From Tillus elongatus (lineage: Eukaryota; Arthropoda; Insecta; Coleoptera; Cleridae): DNA of 64,000 bases. A program made the translations under genes and the position numbers. Positions 1 through 9,200 of this stretch are shown piece after piece (the stretch's first letter is position 1; every line of letters starts with the position of its first letter). The stretch is taken from positions 38,969,753-39,033,752 of the forward strand of contig OZ023267.1 in assembly GCA_964006375.1 (NCBI GenBank). The letters are read 5' to 3'. The notes beneath the pieces were generated by a model. That model saw nothing but the letters and a program-made list of their open reading frames with translations, was not told where the DNA came from and ran no database searches.

Positions 1-927
1 TGCTGTCATCTATTTTGTCGTTAATCGGTTTTCTGGATTTTAGTGGCCGAGGCATGACAGCAATCATCGACTTAGTTACGAGAGTTTTCAGATGGGAGCT
101 TGAGAGAGTCCCCTTTGGAAATTAGCCGTTTGTAATTGAGTTCTTTGGATGGAAATTTTTGATTTATACAGACGAGAAACAATTTGTTGGTGTCCACAAA
201 TAATGTTTTTTTCATAAGCAACTTAATTTCCAGTCTGCTGTCAAACAAAATTTTTAAAACTATTAGCATTTGGATCACTTTTGATGCCGCGGTGTGTATT
301 GTTTGCTCATTCTGCGTAGATTATGTTAACATAGAGTTCCTGACTGAAGCTTTTTTTCAATATGAGCCCTTTATTACGAAAATCGGTTGACGAGTTAGAA
401 AGTTATTTTTTTTCCTTTCCCTCAGGGCTTGTCCGCGGCCTTGCCGCCCCGATAACACTGCAAAAAGAAAGTTATACCCAAAAACAGAAAAAGCTCGTTT
501 TTGGTAATTATCCTTGGGGAAGAAATAGCGTGTTTTCTTTCCCCAATGTTTTGCAGGTGGATTGATCCCACCCTCGCTAACTAGCCGGCTTTGCTAATTA
601 GCGCTGGAAGAAGAATATGTTGAAGAGGTGGACTGTATGTATAACTCTAGATGCACTGGACTCCAGAAGATTTAGATAATACACTTTTTATATTTATATA
701 TGCTGTATTGTTACCATGTACACTTTGAACTTAACACTTATTTACAATTTGCGATTTTACACTTGATTTAATGGGTTACTCAGGAAATTTCATACTCTTA
801 TTTGCTACTTGTTATTGCATTTATTTAACTGCGCGTATGGTGGAAGTTGATTACGTATACTTTCTAATTTAGAAGAAAACACTGACCTTTCACGGTATCA
901 CTGTACGAATTTCTGTAGGAAGATTGG
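1..927. other. AT-rich stretch without a recognised gene
   Basis: Several short open frames occur, the longest 60-70 codons on either strand, but none has a recognisable domain and all fit chance frames in AT-rich DNA. Two short self-complementary GCTAxxTAGC words lie near 575-605. I see no transposon terminus here. Confidence 0.5.
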
Positions 928-932
928 AACTT

Positions 933-1142
933 GAACTGAACTGGCTTAATCACACGAGCGGCGTTTTAAGTAGAAGACTGGGATCTCAGAAGTCCCTAGA
1001 AGCTTAGAAGATGAGATTCGTAGTCGAACTGCACTGTAGAACTGAACTGGCTTAAACACACGAGCGGTTTTTAAGTAGAAGATTAGAACTCGGGGTCCCA
1101 AGAAGCGAAGAAGATGAGATATATCGTAGAACTGAACTGTGC
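933..1142. repeat. Short tandem repeat, two units plus a stub
   Basis: The phrase GAACTGAACTGGCTTA followed by CACACGAGCGG and TTTTAAGTAGAAGA begins at 933 and again at 1039; a third start, GAACTGAACTG, is at 1129. Units are about 106 and 90 bp and diverged, so this is an old tandem duplication. No coding function is evident. Confidence 0.7.
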
Positions 1143-1811
1143 TCTGTGAAAGGCTTGCTTTTATCGAGATTTCACGTAACGCTGGTTGACGTAGTTGGCA
1201 TAACATAATGTCAGTAATGCAGAATGGCCAACTAGGTAGAAGCATTATTCCTAGTGAATAAATTCACTGGGTAAATTTTAAGAACACGTCAAAGACAGCT
1301 AAAGCTATTTACAGGAAAGGACCTAACGGTATATAAGTATTCTTTGTATGGCATTATTCACGCGTAAACGGAGTGCGATACAGACGGCTAGAGGATAAAG
1401 ATTACCAGTAAATTGAAAAGGATTGTGAAATCCAGAGATAACTAATTCCAGGTAGAAACTTAAAGAATAGGGCAACCGAATGAACGTAGAAGAGACAGGG
1501 GCGTACCAATTATGTTTCTTCAACAATCCTGAAAATAAAACAGATAAACAGAAAATTCAAACATCATCCAGTAGCTTGGGTCCTATGTCAACATCTTTTT
1601 AGTTGAAATTTAAGAAATATTTCTTTTTAAAACGGGAGTTTCTTGACGGTTTATAAATGTTTCTATGTTTTATTCAACACCCAGTATAAAATTTATATGA
1701 ACTATGTGATATTTTCAGAGCAACGGACTAATAGTAAAAGGATAGTGCTTGCAAACGCTTTCAATAGAGTTCAAGTTGTTCGTGGCAATTGGATGTTACA
1801 TTAAATTTTAA
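1143..1811. other. Intergenic DNA, nothing recognised
   Basis: AT-rich sequence between the tandem repeat and the PIF/Harbinger-like element. The open frames here, for example the 67-codon minus-strand frame at 1323-1526, have no recognisable motif. Confidence 0.5.
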
Positions 1812-2157
1812 AGGCCGGTGTCCACTTGTATCAAATAACTCGTAACGTAACCGGGAACATGTTGCGATACGGCTAGTGGATACGAAAAACTGTTGCGTAT
1901 TACCCGTAACCAACTAGACACGCGTAACCGTTACAACCCGAACCACAATTTGTCGTTTTTTTACCGTCCCATCAAAGAAAGGACACGGTCACGCGCAGCG
2001 ACAAGTTGGGACGGGTGCTCTAGTTGTGTGTCGTGTACTGTTGCATTCGAAACTTTCAAACATATTTTTCAGTCGTCATTCGTCTGTGTTGTTGTGTAGT
2101 CTAGTCTTTTGTTGTGGTCTGGCTTTTGTGTGCATCTTTTTGTGTGTGTATGTGACC

Positions 2158-2310
2158 ATGGAGTGGACTAAGGAAGCTACAATTTATTTAATAGAACGTT
2201 ATAATGAAAAAACTATAATTTGGGATCCTCAACATCTTGACCATGTCAATAAAACTAAGAAGCAGGATGCGTGGATGGATATTGCTGCCGACGGAGGAGG
2301 AATACTTTAA
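2158..2310 (+). pseudogene. N-terminal fragment of a MADF/Myb-SANT-like protein
   Basis: The frame opens MEWTKEATIYLIERYNEK, continues through IIWDPQHLDHVNKTKKQDAW, and stops after 50 codons. The pattern (short helix, then a W-D-P-x-H segment, then K-K-x-D-A-W) is typical of MADF/Myb-SANT DNA-binding domains, such as the accessory protein carried by many PIF/Harbinger transposons. Such domains usually run 80-90 residues, so this copy keeps roughly the first half. The natural frame runs into the tandemly duplicated segment and ends at TAA. I chose the ATG at 2158 because it opens the domain; an upstream ATG at 2026 in the same frame adds only low-complexity residues. It lies inside the TAA-flanked element, which supports the assignment. 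Confidence 0.65.
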
Positions 2311-2553
2311 TTTAATTTCAAGATCCAGCAACGCGGAGATTTTTGTTTTTTCTTGCTCAAAATCTGTTGGTGAATAAAAATATATGAAGCTGCTGCTAGC
2401 TGTAACTGCATGCGTGGATGGATATTGCTGCCGACGGAGGAGGAATACTTTAATTTAATTTCAAGATCCAGCAACGCGGAGATTTTTGTTTTTTCTTGCT
2501 CAAAATCTGTTGGTGAATAAAAATATATGAAGCTGCTGCTAGCTGTAACTGCA
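2268..2553. repeat. Perfect 143-bp tandem duplication
   Basis: Bases 2268-2410 and 2411-2553 appear identical over the whole 143-bp unit, which begins TGCGTGGATGGATATTGC and ends AGCTGTAACTGCA. Lack of divergence implies a recent duplication, or an assembly duplication, within the Harbinger-like element. It duplicates the end of the MADF-like frame and its stop. Confidence 0.9.
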
Positions 2554-2779
2554 GAGCGGCATTCATATTGCTGAAATCAGATAAAGACTGAGGGCTTTTT
2601 TGATGAGCGTCGAGAACAAGTCCACGTATGTGGCGTAACCCCATTCGGTTGTTACGAGGTGATTGACACGGCCAAAAATTTAAAAAAAGTCAAAATGCGT
2701 GTCGTGTCATCTTGCAACCCTCTATAACATGTTCGGTGTTACGTTACGGGGCATTGGCTCATATGGATACCCGCCTTAA

Positions 2780-4125
2780 AAGGGAAAAATGTTCGCGAGC
2801 GGCGCTTCGAGTGTTGAGTAGTATTTAATACACTTTCTGTGTCTCGATTTTTAAAGAAATAAATAAGATTCACTTCTTTTGTTGTTGCCATTTACATTAA
2901 AGTGAAGAGGATATTTACATTATAAGCGAAGAAGACTAAGACAAGGATACGCGCTAAATGAAGGAAAGTCTAAACAAAACCGTGTTTAACTGTAACTTGA
3001 TTCTTTTAGTTGTAAAAGAGAATGTAACAACACATATATTATTATTAATTTATATCCAATTCTTCTAGGACATTAAGCGTCCTTCTGAAGGCTATAAGCA
3101 AAACATATCATAAATATGTAAATTACCAAAATTTCATGAAATATTCATAGTTTGTTAATACGTGTGGATACAATTATGAAAACGACAATTTATGATCTGA
3201 TATGAGGATTCTTTCTAGTTTTCACACATAGAGGTGAGCGCTGCTAACTTTTATGTGATAGTTCCGTAACAATCGCCAATAAGAGACCGTTATAACCCTG
3301 ATAAAAATTGTATATCGTTATTTTTTAAATATAATAAAATATAATTTTTATTTTTGACGTGTTATGACATTCAGTGGATCTAAAAACATATATATGGTAA
3401 TAAAATATAAAAATCAATTAAGGCAATAGTTTAAAAATAATACCTAAATGGGTTATTTAAATTATTAAAAGTTACGAGGATGTATTGAATATTCAAGCTG
3501 CAAGAGAAAATTTCGGGACGCAGCAAGTGTGTTATAGTAGCGAATTTTCATAAGATGTGTACACTAATATTATACGGCATATTAATAAAGTTAATACTTT
3601 AAACTTACACAAACCTTGAAGATCGATTTTAGAGGTCCTAGTACTCGCACATTTGAAGAATTCTTTCGAAAGTGTTACAATCGATATATCTCTATTATCA
3701 AAAAAATTTCGCGTTCTAACACCCTTTGAGAAAAATGCCCAAAACTCAATTTTCTATGAAGCTAAAGACTAAGTTTTACTATATCTGTAGATAGCTAGTC
3801 TCTTTAAAAAAATTGTATTATCAATTTCATTAAAGTTATACAGAAGATTTTCAGAAGTAAACTTAATTCATATTTAGAAAAGTAAAAAAGTCTCTGCCAA
3901 ATTATGAACGTAGCAGTAATTTTCCTTATTAATCGCCAGTGTGATCAAACCGATTTTTTCAATATAAACAACATCAACAATAAGAAAATTATACTGTCAG
4001 ACACAAAGGTGACAAGCTTATTTAGGCGTTTTAAACAAAAATGAGATCCTGTTCATAATGTGTGAAATCGATGCACTATTGTTTCTCCAAATGTCAAAAT
4101 AAAACATAAAAAAAAATACATTCAT
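2780..4125. other. AT-rich intergenic DNA with one orphan MITE end
   Basis: No gene recognised. At 3513-3556 there is a solitary copy of the MITE terminus GGGACGCAGCAAGTGTG followed by TAGCGAATTTTCATAA, without its partner. The rest is unassigned. Confidence 0.5.
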
Positions 4126-4194
4126 CGATCTGGCTTCGATCGCGTAACCTTCTGCTTATGAGGCAAGCGCTACCCCTCTCAGCCATCTAGGCAT
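4126..4194 (-). pseudogene. tRNA-Met-like relic (tRNA pseudogene or SINE head)
   Basis: On the minus strand the sequence has a box-A-like TGGCTGAGAGGGGTAG, an anticodon-like stem-loop TTGCCTCATAAGCAG whose loop carries CAT (Met), and a degraded T-arm region GCGATCGAAGCC. The acceptor ends do not pair, so it is not a functional tRNA. An A-rich run follows on the same strand, as in a tRNA-derived SINE, but no SINE body was recognised. Confidence 0.5.
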
Positions 4195-4892
4195 ACGTCA
4201 ACTAAAGTGTTGTTTACATGATGCATTAGATCGGCATAAAGCGCGGATATTATATTCAAAGTAAACGTAACAATTAATTAGAGAATTAGTAGAATTACCA
4301 TTGAAACACATCCCACGACAGTTTCGGTCTTATATGACGTCTTATGTTTAAGTTTAAAGATAAAAGAAACTATTTTAGAATCATTTTTATAGAGACTTGA
4401 CTTCATTTTGTTTACATTCAATCTATATTATTCCACAGCATAATATATCTATTCTACGCTAAGACTGTATTTGAAGCCGTTCCTAAAGCTACAAATATAG
4501 TGTCTTTTGATAATTGAATGAATCCCCCAGTTGAATAAAAATCACTTGGCAAATTTTTAGTTTCATGTCGTCTGTCATTTTCCATAATTGCGACCGAGAT
4601 TTCACGATTGTTGGTTCGGGTAGTATGTTTTATGCCTGTTATTTAGTTTGTTTCGTTACCGTTGATATATGGTTTATACATGTTGTATGGATCAATCTAC
4701 GCGTGGCAGTTAACTACTCTGTCTGTCTGGAATTGGACTTTAACCACTAAGTCGTCTCAACGCATGTCGTTGCGATTTTATTTTTAATTTGGAAAAAAAC
4801 ATAATTGTTGGGTGCCAAGTTACTCAAAATTCATAACATAGGCTTATTTGCACCATTTCTAGCCAAATGTAAAGTCTGAATCCAGTTACTCC

Positions 4893-5130
4893 TAAGTACA
4901 CTTGGAGAACACTCAAATCACCACAACACATATTTCAGAGACCTTACGATCGTTTCGTTGACAAAGTCAACATCTTCAGAGGAAGAAACTTCTAACATAA
5001 AAAACTAGATCCCGTATATTTATATCGCGTCAAAGTAAACGAACTAGTCCGAAGTAAAGTTGTCGTCCAAGAACGATTGTTTGTTTATTGCGCAGTGAAA
5101 CAGGTCGGAGACCTGCTTTAATCTTTTGGT
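4893..5130 (-). mobile_element. 3' end fragment of a Penelope-like element
   Basis: The words AAGTACACTTGGAGAACAC and AAATCACCACAACA match the outer end of the Penelope-like element at 12541, in the same orientation, and are followed by a hammerhead-like core at 4940-4979. No coding sequence is retained. Inner sequence differs from the 12.5-kb copy, so this may be another subfamily. The inner limit is uncertain. Confidence 0.6.
4940..4979 (-). ncRNA. Hammerhead-ribozyme-like core
   Basis: On the minus strand: CTGAAGA, a stem-loop GTTGAC-TTT-GTCAAC with six perfect pairs, then GAAAC, a short GATCG-containing segment and GTC. This is the order CUGANGA, stem II, GAAA, cleavage triplet. It is 40 nt, the same length as two other copies in this window. 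Stem III would be only about two base pairs and stem I pairing is weak, so activity is not certain. Penelope-like elements are known to carry such motifs in their terminal repeats. Confidence 0.55.
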
Positions 5131-5475
5131 CGACAAATTTTCTTTAAAGAACTCTGGTCCTTTTAAACCTATATAAGATAAGGGTCATAAATTTCTTAAT
5201 GAAAATTCGCTAAAACACAATAACTTTTTAAAGAAAATTTTACTTAGTTAACATAAAATTTCTCAAGGGTCTACACATATAACAAAACGTACATAACCCA
5301 TTTATTTTTTTTATCTTGGTCTTTAACACCTAAAGCGCTACGGTGGGTGTATTTATTGTATCGTTCACGTTTGACTATTGCTATAAAATATTTTTTTATT
5401 AAATGCGTTACAATTTTCCGAACGAAAGTTTCCTATCAGTTGGTCTAGGCTTTTAAAATGTGCAATATCAATAAC
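5131..5475. other. AT-rich DNA upstream of the gypsy insertion
   Basis: No gene or repeat family recognised. It ends in the ATAG target site (5476-5479) duplicated on the far side of the LTR element (12147-12150). Confidence 0.5.
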
Positions 5476-5876
5476 ATAGTGTTACAAAGCACTTCAAAAG
5501 ACGTAGGTGTGGTGTTGCCACATCTCCAGAATTTCCCCAACATCTGGGAATTTTTGCACAGTCTGGCAACACCGCCTCCCCACCCCCCCTGGGGGTGTCT
5601 GGGGTGACCCCCCACAGGCGAAGTCTCAACCCTCTAGGACCAGAAATAACGAAGTTACCAACTTGTACCCCGTCGGAACGGATAACTGAGGTCTGCACAT
5701 CCCGAACACCCTGTATATACACCCTGTGTACGCAGAGAAACCCTTACACCCTGTATACGCAGAGAGATCTTATAGTTCGAGAAACACCTCTTGTGTAACA
5801 TAGGAGTGGTGACCACATTTGGATCATCCTGTATATACATCCCCCTGTATACACACGGGACCGATCTGTATTCACA

Positions 5877-5930
5877 GAACCTTCTAGTAAAAGAAGGTTC
5901 TGGAACGTTCTGGAATGGAACGCTCTAGAA
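5877..5930 (+). promoter_or_regulatory. Heat-shock element array in the 5' LTR U3
   Basis: From 5893 to 5915 five units alternate GAA, TTC, GAA, TTC, GAA at strict 5-bp spacing, which is a perfect nGAAn-type heat-shock element. A sixth in-register position (5918) is GAA instead of TTC, a seventh (5923) is CTC and an eighth (5928) is GAA. A two-unit GAAccTTC lies just upstream at 5877-5884, one base out of register. The array ends about 20 bp before the TATA box, a layout like hsp promoters. Binding of heat-shock factor is inferred. Confidence 0.8.
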
Positions 5931-5951
5931 AGGAGGGGAAGGTACGGCGAG

Positions 5952-5960
5952 TATATAAAA
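5952..5960 (+). promoter_or_regulatory. TATA box of the 5' LTR
   Basis: TATATAAAA lies just downstream of the heat-shock-type array and about 30 bp before the GTTAGTTCAGTTCAG segment, the expected distance to an initiator. It would set the U3/R boundary near 5982-5996. Confidence 0.8.
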
Positions 5961-6165
5961 GCGAAAGCAAGCCAGCCCGAGTTAGTTCAGTTCAGTAAAA
6001 GAATGTGGTAGTGACTTGAAGAAGCAGTGTAAAGTGTTAAGAGAGTAGTGACTGTAGTACCAGATTAGTGACTTTTGTTGAGAGTAGTAATTGTAAGGCC
6101 AGTAAATGAAGTGTTTTGTGAGAGAGACATTCTAGAAATTTTATTGTATCCATATTTAGAGTGTA

Positions 6166-6171
6166 AATAAA
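6166..6171 (+). terminator. Polyadenylation signal AATAAA in the LTR
   Basis: AATAAA sits in the downstream part of the LTR and is followed by a T/G-rich stretch (GTTGTTTTGTT). In the 3' LTR the same word would direct polyadenylation of the genomic transcript. Confidence 0.6.
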
Positions 6172-6230
6172 GTTGTTTTGTTAAAATTAAAAGTCTCACT
6201 TATCCAGAACCCGGAGAAAACGCAACAATT

Positions 6231-6248
6231 TGGTGTCAGAAGTGGGAT
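6231..6248 (+). other. Primer binding site, tRNA-Leu type
   Basis: TGGTGTCAGAAGTGGGAT starts 3 nt after the 5' LTR. Its complement is an 18-nt tRNA 3' end finishing in CCA. The sequence matches what I know of the 3' end of animal tRNA-Leu(CAA). Similarity stops after 18 nt, as expected for a retrotransposon primer site. Confidence 0.85.
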
Positions 6249-6285
6249 AAGTGAGTGAAGAAGTGGACAATTAAGCTAGTTGTAA

Positions 6286-9200
6286 ATGGTAAACACCAGA
6301 TCGACTGACTACGACAAGATGGCTGAAATCAAAGAGTTGATGGACTTACTCAAGAGGCAACACGAAGAAGACGAACAACGGCGACAAGAAGATGAAAGAA
6401 GACGACGCGAAGAAGACGAACAGCGGCGACAAGAAGATGAAAGAAGACGACAAGAGGAAGAACAGAGGCGCCTTGAAGATAAAGAAGAACTCAAGAAGCA
6501 ACGCGAAGAAGACGAAAAACGGCGACAAGAAGATAAAGAAGACCTCAAGAGGCAACGTGAAGAAGACGAACAACGGCGACAAGAAGATGAAAGAAGGCGG
6601 CGCGAAGAAGAAGAGAGAAGACGACAAGAGGAGGAACAGAGGCGTCTTGAAGACAAAGAAGACATCCGAAGTATGTTCCATGATATGAGAGTCGATGTAA
6701 AAGAAGAAATTGAACAGATCAACGAACAAATAGAAAATGTGGACAGGAAAGTAAATAATGTAACAGAGGATTTGAATAAACGATGGGAAGAAGTTGAAGG
6801 ATTGAAAGAACAAATGAAGATGATTATGAAAGGCACAGAAATGAGACATAGAGAACTGACAGAACAGGTGATGGGCCAGACTGATAGAACTCAACCAAGA
6901 GGAGTTACTGGAATGTCCCCAGTTCAAAATCGGCCGGAAGAAGATATGCCAATCGTGCAGCAGCGTCATGGAACCTTGAAGCCGCCGACTTTTGACGGAG
7001 AAACATCGTGGCCCATGTACAGGAGGCAGTTTGAGGCGGCAGCTCTCAGCAATGGGTGGAGCGAACAACAGGCAGCAACTGCTCTAATTCTCTCGCTTCG
7101 AGGTAAAGCCCTAGAAATCCTCCAGAAAATCCCGGAGTCGAAACAGCAAAACTACTTAACAGTGATACAGGCCCTAGATTTGAGATATGGTAACAAGTAC
7201 ATGAGCCAGGTCTACCAGACACAACTAAAGTCAAGGGTCCAGAAGCCAAATGAGACGCTGCAAGAATTTAGTGCCGAAGTGGAGAAACTTGTGCGACTGG
7301 CATATCCCCAAGCCCCAGAAGAATTTGTCAACCAGATCACCGTCCAGACCTTCATCGATGGGGTACTTGACAACGAGATGCAACAATCTTTGAGGCTCGG
7401 AAGGTTTAAAACACTTACAGACTGCGTCATTTATGGTTTGGAATTTGAAGCAGCCAAGAATGCATCTCAACCTCGCCGAAACAGGCTGCGCGAAGTGAAG
7501 GAGATAGAGGACCATGCAGACACGACAGAGGAACTAAGGCGAGAAATCAAGTTGATGAAGGAAGCCATAAGCAAGCTCACTGCAACGGTTGGAGCACGTA
7601 GGACGAAAGCAGATTGGTCAGACATAGAATGCTACAAGTGTGGTAGGAAAGGACACATAAGTAGGCAGTGCTTACAAACCCAACAGGTGGCTCGCAGAAG
7701 ACAAGAATATACCAACAGGGAGCGCCATCAGGGAAAACGACCTGACGCCAGTGTAGGTGGGCGACACGTGGCATGCGAGACCCAAGGCCTCAAGGTCAGG
7801 GTCTCCACTATCCGACGCTACCGCGAGAGCCTCGTTATACCTGGCAGCATAGACGGAAGACAATGCAGTTTCACCATCGATACTGGTGCTACTAGATCCG
7901 TTGTACGTCCAGACATGTTGCCAAACAGGTCGGCACTCACGACCAACAAACAGCCTGTGTTGGAGACTGCAAAAGGAGATAGGATACCTGTGCATGGAGA
8001 GGCCACTGTTTTCATTAGGCTGGGCAGTACTGAGCTACAGGTAAGGGCTGTCGTCGCAGAAATCGTCGACGAATTTATTCTGGGCCTGGATTTAATGGAA
8101 GATTTCGATGTCCTGTCAGTAGACTTCCAGAATAAGATCTTGAAAATCGGTAACGAAGAGTTGTATTTATCTCCAACAGCAGGCGAAGCTAATCCCAGGG
8201 TGAGACTTATTGTCGACGAGGATACACGGATTCCTGGTAACAGTGAGAAGATTGTCAGAGCCAGACTAGAGAAGAAACTTGATGGTATGTCTGCTCTCAT
8301 AGCGGAGCCCCTAAAAGATAGACATGATGGTGCCCTCGTCGCACGATGCTTAGTAGACCCGAAGAGGACAATACCCATAAGAGTGGCTAACGTGCAAACT
8401 AACAGGGTCACATTGAAGAAAGGTGAGGTTATCGCCACTTGCGAGCCCATTGACCGAGTGACGTTGTCAAGAAAGGTGACACCCACGGCATTAGACAGAA
8501 GACTGCCAGTAGAAATGGTAGAACGGTTCAAGAATTCTTGGGGCCAATTGAACGACATGGAGATGGAAATGGCCCTGAAGTTCGTATTGGAGGAGGCCGA
8601 TATTTTCGCTCAAGATAAAATCACAGGTCGTACGAGTCTAGTGCAACACAGAATTAATACTGGCGACGCAAGACCAATTAGACAGCCGCCGAGAAGACTG
8701 CCTTTTGCCAAGCAATCAGAAATCAAGGCGATGGTTAACGAAATGCTGGAAGATGGTGTGATTGAGGAGTCTAATAGTCCTTGGTCGTCCCCAGTAGTTT
8801 TGGTCACCAAGAAAGACGGCACTATGAGATTTTGCGTGGACTATAGGAAGCTGAATGATGTCACCAAGAAAGACAGTTATCCCCTGCCCCGGATCGACGA
8901 CACTTTGAACACTTTGGCCGGATCAAAGTGGTTCTCTACATTAGACCTGAAAAGTGGCTACTGGCAAGTAGAACTCCATAAAGACGATAAGGAGAAAACT
9001 GCTTTTTCAACCGGGAATGGGTTGTACCAATTCAAGGTCATGCCATTCGGCTTATGTAATGCTCCTGCCACCTTCGAGCGACTAATGGAGTTAGTGCTGA
9101 GAGGACTTACATGGGAAACATGCCTGGTGTATCTCGACGATGTCATGGTGATTGGAAGGACTTTCGATGAACACCTGTCGAATCTGAAGCAGGTTTTCTC

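Larger units (their letters stand above)
1812..2776 (+). mobile_element. PIF/Harbinger-like non-autonomous DNA transposon
   Basis: The left end AGGCCGGTGTCCACTTG and the reverse complement of the right end, AGGCGGGTATCCATATG, form terminal inverted repeats. The similarity continues inward through CGTAACGTAAC and GAACATGTT on both sides. The element is flanked by a 3-bp TAA direct repeat (1809-1811 and 2777-2779), the TWA-type target duplication known for PIF/Harbinger elements. It is 965 bp long and encodes only the start of a MADF/Myb-like protein, with no DDE transposase, so it would depend on a transposase from elsewhere. A perfect internal 143-bp duplication makes up part of its length. 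Confidence 0.8.
5480..6227 (+). repeat. 5' LTR of the gypsy element
   Basis: It starts TGTTACAAAGCACTTCA and ends CGGAGAAAACGCAACA. U3 holds a perfect 10-bp inverted repeat GGTGTTGCCA/TGGCAACACC (5511-5520 and 5564-5573), a C-run/G-run hairpin near 5581-5598, several CCTGTATA words between 5709 and 5850, a heat-shock-element array at 5877-5930 and a TATA box at 5952. The presumed start region carries a duplicated GTTCA (about 5985-5996). AATAAA lies at 6166-6171. Confidence 0.97.

Noticed and set aside
5468..5840. Frames of 60-84 codons within the LTRs
   Set aside because: They recur in both LTRs on both strands, have no domain and overlap promoter elements.
6309..7068. Long antisense frames (175 and 240 codons) opposite gag
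   Set aside because: They mirror the charged Gag repeat, giving Ser/Phe/Leu-rich low-complexity translations, and have no independent signal.
7818..8558. 246-codon antisense frame opposite the protease/RT region
   Set aside because: Shadow of the strongly supported gag-pol frame with no recognisable domain.
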